Assembly (NCBI GenBank): GCA_002102555.1
Contig: MCFL01000006.1
Coordinates: forward strand, 372,001 to 436,000
Source of the DNA: Catenaria anguillulae PL171
Taxonomy: Eukaryota; Blastocladiomycota; Blastocladiomycetes; Blastocladiales; Catenariaceae
Direction: 5' to 3'
DNA length: 64,000 nt
Shown: positions 58,405 to 64,000 of the stretch, piece by piece
Numbering within the stretch: the first letter of the stretch is position 1
Layout: every line of letters starts with the position of its first letter
Position numbers and translations under genes: made by a program
The notes under the pieces: model-generated
What the model was told of the DNA's origin: nothing
The model's database searches: none
The model's input: the letters and a program-made list of their open reading frames with translations, nothing else

Positions 58405-59333
58405 GTATCGAGCCATGACGGGGAATGTAGGGTGTATATTGTGGAAGCATTCCGTTTTTGTTTTGTCTTGATTTCTGATACCATCCAGTTTTGAGTATTC
58501 ACTCTCATATTGTACCCTGCGTGTCTTTCCATAAGACCCACGGCGTAGACGCACAGGAACAAATATATCATCTATGTACTGAGTACGCGCCAATGCAGGA
58601 TATCCACAGCCACGACACCGTTGTGTTTTGAGGGCGCAATCACAAACTTACACATGGCTGAGATTGTGTCTCACACACGAAATTGGGTGACCGACCCCCG
58701 CCCCAAAGAAGTCTCAATGATTAATTTACGCAACCGATTGTGTCAGATCAAAGCTCAAGATATGTATGTTGTGGCAGCTATCGTATTGTGGCGCTACATG
58801 TGTGCATGCAAGGGCTATAGGCGATAACGGCTGCAAACTGCACCGCCAGATCATGCATGGGTCCAGATGGATGTGTTGATGCGGAGAATCGCCGAATGCG
58901 TGCGCCCGCCGGCCGACGGCTAATGGGGCCCGCTGGTGGCCCTCGGCCCTTCAGGCGAGGGCGGGCAAGGAGCCCGAGGGCAAACAAACGTGGTGGTGGC
59001 CGAGACGCGTTGGTTCCAACTCTATCAGGTCGCGTGTATTTGTTTTCGGGTTGGGCGATCCACTCAAGGTTGGCATTTTGCGACGAAATTGTTGGCTGTG
59101 TTGGCTGTCGCCACACCGCCATCGTCTTGCGCTCTTACGCTTGCGTCTGCGACTGCCCGCCGTCGCCCTCAAAAACCGTCGCGTACCCCCCTTCCCGCCT
59201 CCTCTCTCTCTCTTTTTCTCTCGCCCTGAGTACTTGAACTCGGACTCCATTGCACTGGATCGCTTGTCACCTTTTCTCCCCTCAGCCGCAGACGCAAACG
59301 CAGACGCCGCCCGCCGACCTCCCGCCCACCATC
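58405..59333. other. Intergenic, UGP1 promoter region
   Basis: No gene seen. Pyrimidine-rich leader (59190-59290) directly before the UGP1 start codon. Confidence 0.45.
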
Positions 59334-61483
<2,150 letters not shown>

Positions 61484-61975
61484 ATGTGGGCCCCGGCGAC
61501 TGCCTACAGCTCCCCCCGCCGCCCTCCTTGTCTGTTTCTATTTTTTTTTTTTTTTCCTACCCATTTCCTCTCCCTGTGTTTATTGTATTATCTTTTTTGA
61601 TTCCATGTGCCAATCCCCTCTTTCGCTGTTGATTGATGTTGGCGTGCTCTTCTTTCCCTTGACGAGTCTTTGGTTGTTTCCTCCTCCTCTTGCCGCACTT
61701 GTCGTTGTCGGTGAGTATCTATTGTTTCTTCATATCACATCCACACCATCATTACATACACTAAATTACGAGCAAGGAGCGATTTGACCACCGTCAGGTC
61801 AGGGTGCCCGTCATCTTCGCCTTGGTGTGGGTGGGATCTGATGGTTGGGTGATACGATCTCGGGTTGACTGACCATCGACCATTCATTGACCATCCCATC
61901 GCATCGATGCGATTGCGTTCTTTCTCGCTCTTCCATTCGCATTCAATCTTTATGTATCGTTGATCAATATACCCA
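61484..61975. other. UGP1 3' region and COQ9 upstream region
   Basis: T-rich UGP1 3'UTR (61540-61600), then the COQ9 leader. No gene seen. Confidence 0.5.
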
Positions 61976-63100
61976 ATGTTCCCAACGTTGGCCCATGTAT
62001 TGCATTCTCCGCTCGCCACGACAATGATCCCCATCGCCTCTATTCTATCGCCCATGACCCGGGCCGCCATGGCCACGTCGTTTGCTCCACTTGCCTCGCG
62101 CCCCGCGGCCGCGGCCTTGGCTACTGCCGTGCTCCGCTCTTCGTCTCTCCGCCGGACACTTGCAACCGAGGTCACTCCGCCTGGCTCGCCGACCAATGCC
62201 GCTGGAGCGACCCATGACTCTGGATCTACCGCGTCGTCATCCCAGCACTCGTCCGAGTCGACATCGCCTCCGCCTCCGCCGTCGCACTCGTCCGAGTCGA
62301 TTGATGACGTGCGCAAGGCACTGCTGTCCACTGCGCTCTCGCTTGTGCCGCAGTACTCGTTCTCGGACCAAGCCCTGGCCGAGGCAGCAAAGATGTTGGA
62401 CTTGCCTGCAACCGTCAAAGGGTTGGCCCCGCATGGTACCAGGGACTTGGTCCAGCACCTGTTTGACGAGGGGCTCGTGGTTATCCGCGAGGAGCATGAG
62501 CGGTTGGTTGCGTACGTTGATGGCCGGAACCCTCTTCTGTTTTGATGAGAGTACACAAGGGCTGACACAGTTCCATCAACAGGGAACATGCCGGGAAAAA
62601 GCTCGGCGTCACCAAAACCGTGACGCACCTGTCGCGCAAACGTCTCGAGTACATGTCGCCGTACATTGCGCAATGGCCCGACGCAGTCAAGCTGCTGACG
62701 CATCCGACCAACGTGCCTTTTGCCCTGCATCACTTGCACCGGCTCGTGGACGAAATCTGGTACTGTGCGGGCGACCGGTCCTTTGACACAAACTATTACA
62801 CCAAGCGCGGGTTGCTCGCGGGCGTCTACACATCCACGGAGCTGTTTATGACCCAGGACAAGTCGCCGGGGTTTGCGGATACTTGGGTATTTATGGATGC
62901 CAGGTTTAAGGATTCAGCAAAGGTTGGGATGGGCGCCAGTCGGCTCAAGTCGTCGTTGGAGTGGGGCGCCAATAACTTGAAGGGCGTCTTGATGTCGGTA
63001 CGATTTGTCCAGTTTTTCGAGAGTTTGGGTGACGCATTGATCCTGACTGACATTTGTTTTTCTTCCATTTCACGATATGTAGAAGGGGATCCGGTTTTAA
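61976..63100 (+). CDS. COQ9: COQ9, mitochondrial coenzyme Q biosynthesis protein
   Basis: Lipid-binding partner of COQ7 in the mitochondrial CoQ synthome. Exons 61976-62511, 62583-62997 and an 18-nt last exon 63083-63100 (KGIRF, stop), exact triplet length, 322 residues. The N-terminus is an Arg/Ser/Ala-rich mitochondrial presequence (SFAPLASRPAAAALATAVLR, SSSLRRTLA); in-frame ATGs at 62018 and 62054 are alternatives. A Ser/Pro-rich linker precedes the COQ9 fold: ALLSTALSLVPQYSFSDQAL, then LEYMSPYIAQWPDAVKLL, and the family signature VDEIWYCAGDRSFDTNYYTK, LLAGVYTSTELFM, DKSPGFADTW. The amphipathic C-terminal helix used for membrane binding would lie in the last ~30 residues. Confidence 0.92.
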
Positions 63101-63195
63101 GGTGGTATCATACAATTCGGTTTGCAATCGTGTGTACATGGATTTGAGACAGGGCAGCTTGTCGCAATCAATCGTTAGCCATGGACTCTTGTTTT

Positions 63196-63999
63196 TTATC
63201 TACTTTTTCTTGAAAAACGACGCAATGCTTGGCTGCTGTTACTCGGAGAGCTCGTGTCAGCAGGAATACGACCGACCTGGAATAAAGAGGCAAACGTTTG
63301 TCGCACCTTTGGATCCACCTTTGCAGTTTTTCCCTTGCCCTTGGCTGCCTTGTTCTTTGGCTCACTCTGGTCCATAACATCATCATCCTCAACATGATTC
63401 TCCCCCTCCCCAGCCTCCGATAACCCCTTGACCTTTTCCTTGACCAACTTGAACACCTTCTTCATGCCAGTCGACACGGCCTCGACTTGCATTTCCTCCT
63501 CCGTGACCCACTTGACTGCGCGCTTACCCAATGCGCTTGCCAAGGTACCTTCCTCGTCCTCATTTTCACCCGCTGCAGAGCCCGTAACCGAAACGTACTC
63601 GACCTCCAACGTCATCTTGATGTGCGAGAACAAGTGCGTGACACTGCCAACTTTCTTTCGCCTCTTGATCTCGCCGCCCACCTCGGCGGCAACCAGTGTC
63701 TGCACCAAGACCTCGACAACATCCTTGTCGGCATCACACACATACTCCCACATGTTGGCCAACAAGCCCTGCGCGGGCCGCTGCACAATGCAATACTTGG
63801 CACGCGTCACATGATGCACCACCGCAACATAAACCGTCTCGTCCCGCGGCGCCTTTTTCACTGGTTTGCGCGGATAAATCGTCACATCCCCAGGATTTGC
63901 CGCCTCCCCGCCCTCCACCTCTTTCCATGTTTGACAATGCGCACACGTACACCCAGCAGCCAGGCCCTTTTGCGCCCAACACGACTCGCGTACGGGACA
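63196..63999 (-). CDS. MutY/MUTYH adenine DNA glycosylase, C-terminal part (5' end outside window)
   Basis: Base-excision repair enzyme that removes A opposite 8-oxo-G. Only the last 267 residues are in the window; the gene continues past the right edge. The first visible residues, CPVRESCWAQKGL, fit the end of the iron-sulfur loop (Cys-Pro...Cys). CTCAHCQTW follows, then the NUDIX-like 8-oxoG recognition domain: IYPRKPVKKAPRDETVYVAV, YCIVQRPAQGLLANMWEYVC, and VTHLFSHIKMTLEVEYVSVT (the MutY-type SH-motif). The tail is basic and Ser-rich. Single open frame in the visible part. MutY orthologs are patchily kept in fungi. Confidence 0.85.
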   Translation of the reverse strand, partial: CPVRESCWAQKGLAAGCTCAHCQTWKEVEGGEAANPGDVTIYPRKPVKKAPRDETVYVAVVHHVTRAKYCIVQRPAQGLLANMWEYVCDADKDVVEVLVQTLVAAEVGGEIKRRKKVGSVTHLFSHIKMTLEVEYVSVTGSAAGENEDEEGTLASALGKRAVKWVTEEEMQVEAVSTGMKKVFKLVKEKVKGLSEAGEGENHVEDDDVMDQSEPKNKAAKGKGKTAKVDPKVRQTFASLFQVGRIPADTSSPSNSSQALRRFSRKSR

Positions 64000-64000
64000 C

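Overview
The window reads as nuclear DNA of an early-diverging, flagellated (zoosporic) fungus, for example a blastocladiomycete or chytrid relative. Genes are dense, on both strands, and split by short introns (about 60-120 nt, GT...AG). The eukaryotic housekeeping set (CCT-beta, ARV1, FIT/Scs3, UGP1, COQ9, long-chain acyl-CoA ligase, MutY homolog) is fungal-compatible. A clear homolog of the axonemal protein CFAP251/WDR66 implies a motile flagellum. Taxonomy is inferred from gene content only.

Layout. 0.5-2.2 kb: a weakly supported Cys-containing hypothetical gene. 3.0-6.1 kb: two tandem paralogous 7TM proteins on the minus strand. 7.85-17.9 kb, all plus: CCT2, FIT-family protein, CFAP251, long-chain acyl-CoA synthetase. 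19.5 kb: a caspase-fold protein with its catalytic Cys/His box destroyed. 20.8-24.5 kb: a secreted Cys-rich protein (-), a broken repeat-protein gene (+) and ARV1 (-). 24.66-30.08 kb: a DIRS-type tyrosine-recombinase retrotransposon with 174-bp inverted repeats and a textbook internal complementary region. 30.4-32.7 kb: an unknown multipass membrane protein. 32.9-34.8 kb: a GT31/Fringe-like glycosyltransferase (-), divergent from a 1,631-aa chimeric receptor (35.1-40.3 kb: beta-helix repeats, EGF, class C GPCR-like 7TM, PH-like tail). 40.5-41.3 kb: glutathione peroxidase (-).

42.5-48.3 kb holds the most unusual locus. Two divergently transcribed, membrane-anchored fusion genes are built from polyamine-synthesis modules. 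One (+) is a bacterial-type AdoMet decarboxylase (SpeD) fused to a spermidine synthase (SpeE) with the decarboxylase active site intact. The other (-) is a SpeE-like domain, a degenerate SpeD-like domain and a SET/post-SET lysine methyltransferase domain in one chain.

49.0-57.4 kb is a probable DNA-transposon-like segment: a large fungal transposase-like gene (-) plus an unknown four-exon gene (+), lying between imperfect inverted repeats. 57.5-64 kb: a tetraspan membrane protein, UGP1, COQ9 and the 3' part of a MutY homolog running off the right edge.

Quality caveat: several conserved genes contain apparent single-base losses (and at least one gain) that break an otherwise perfect frame, mostly in G/C runs. 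I read these mainly as sequence errors, so coordinates for those genes are spans across the breaks.
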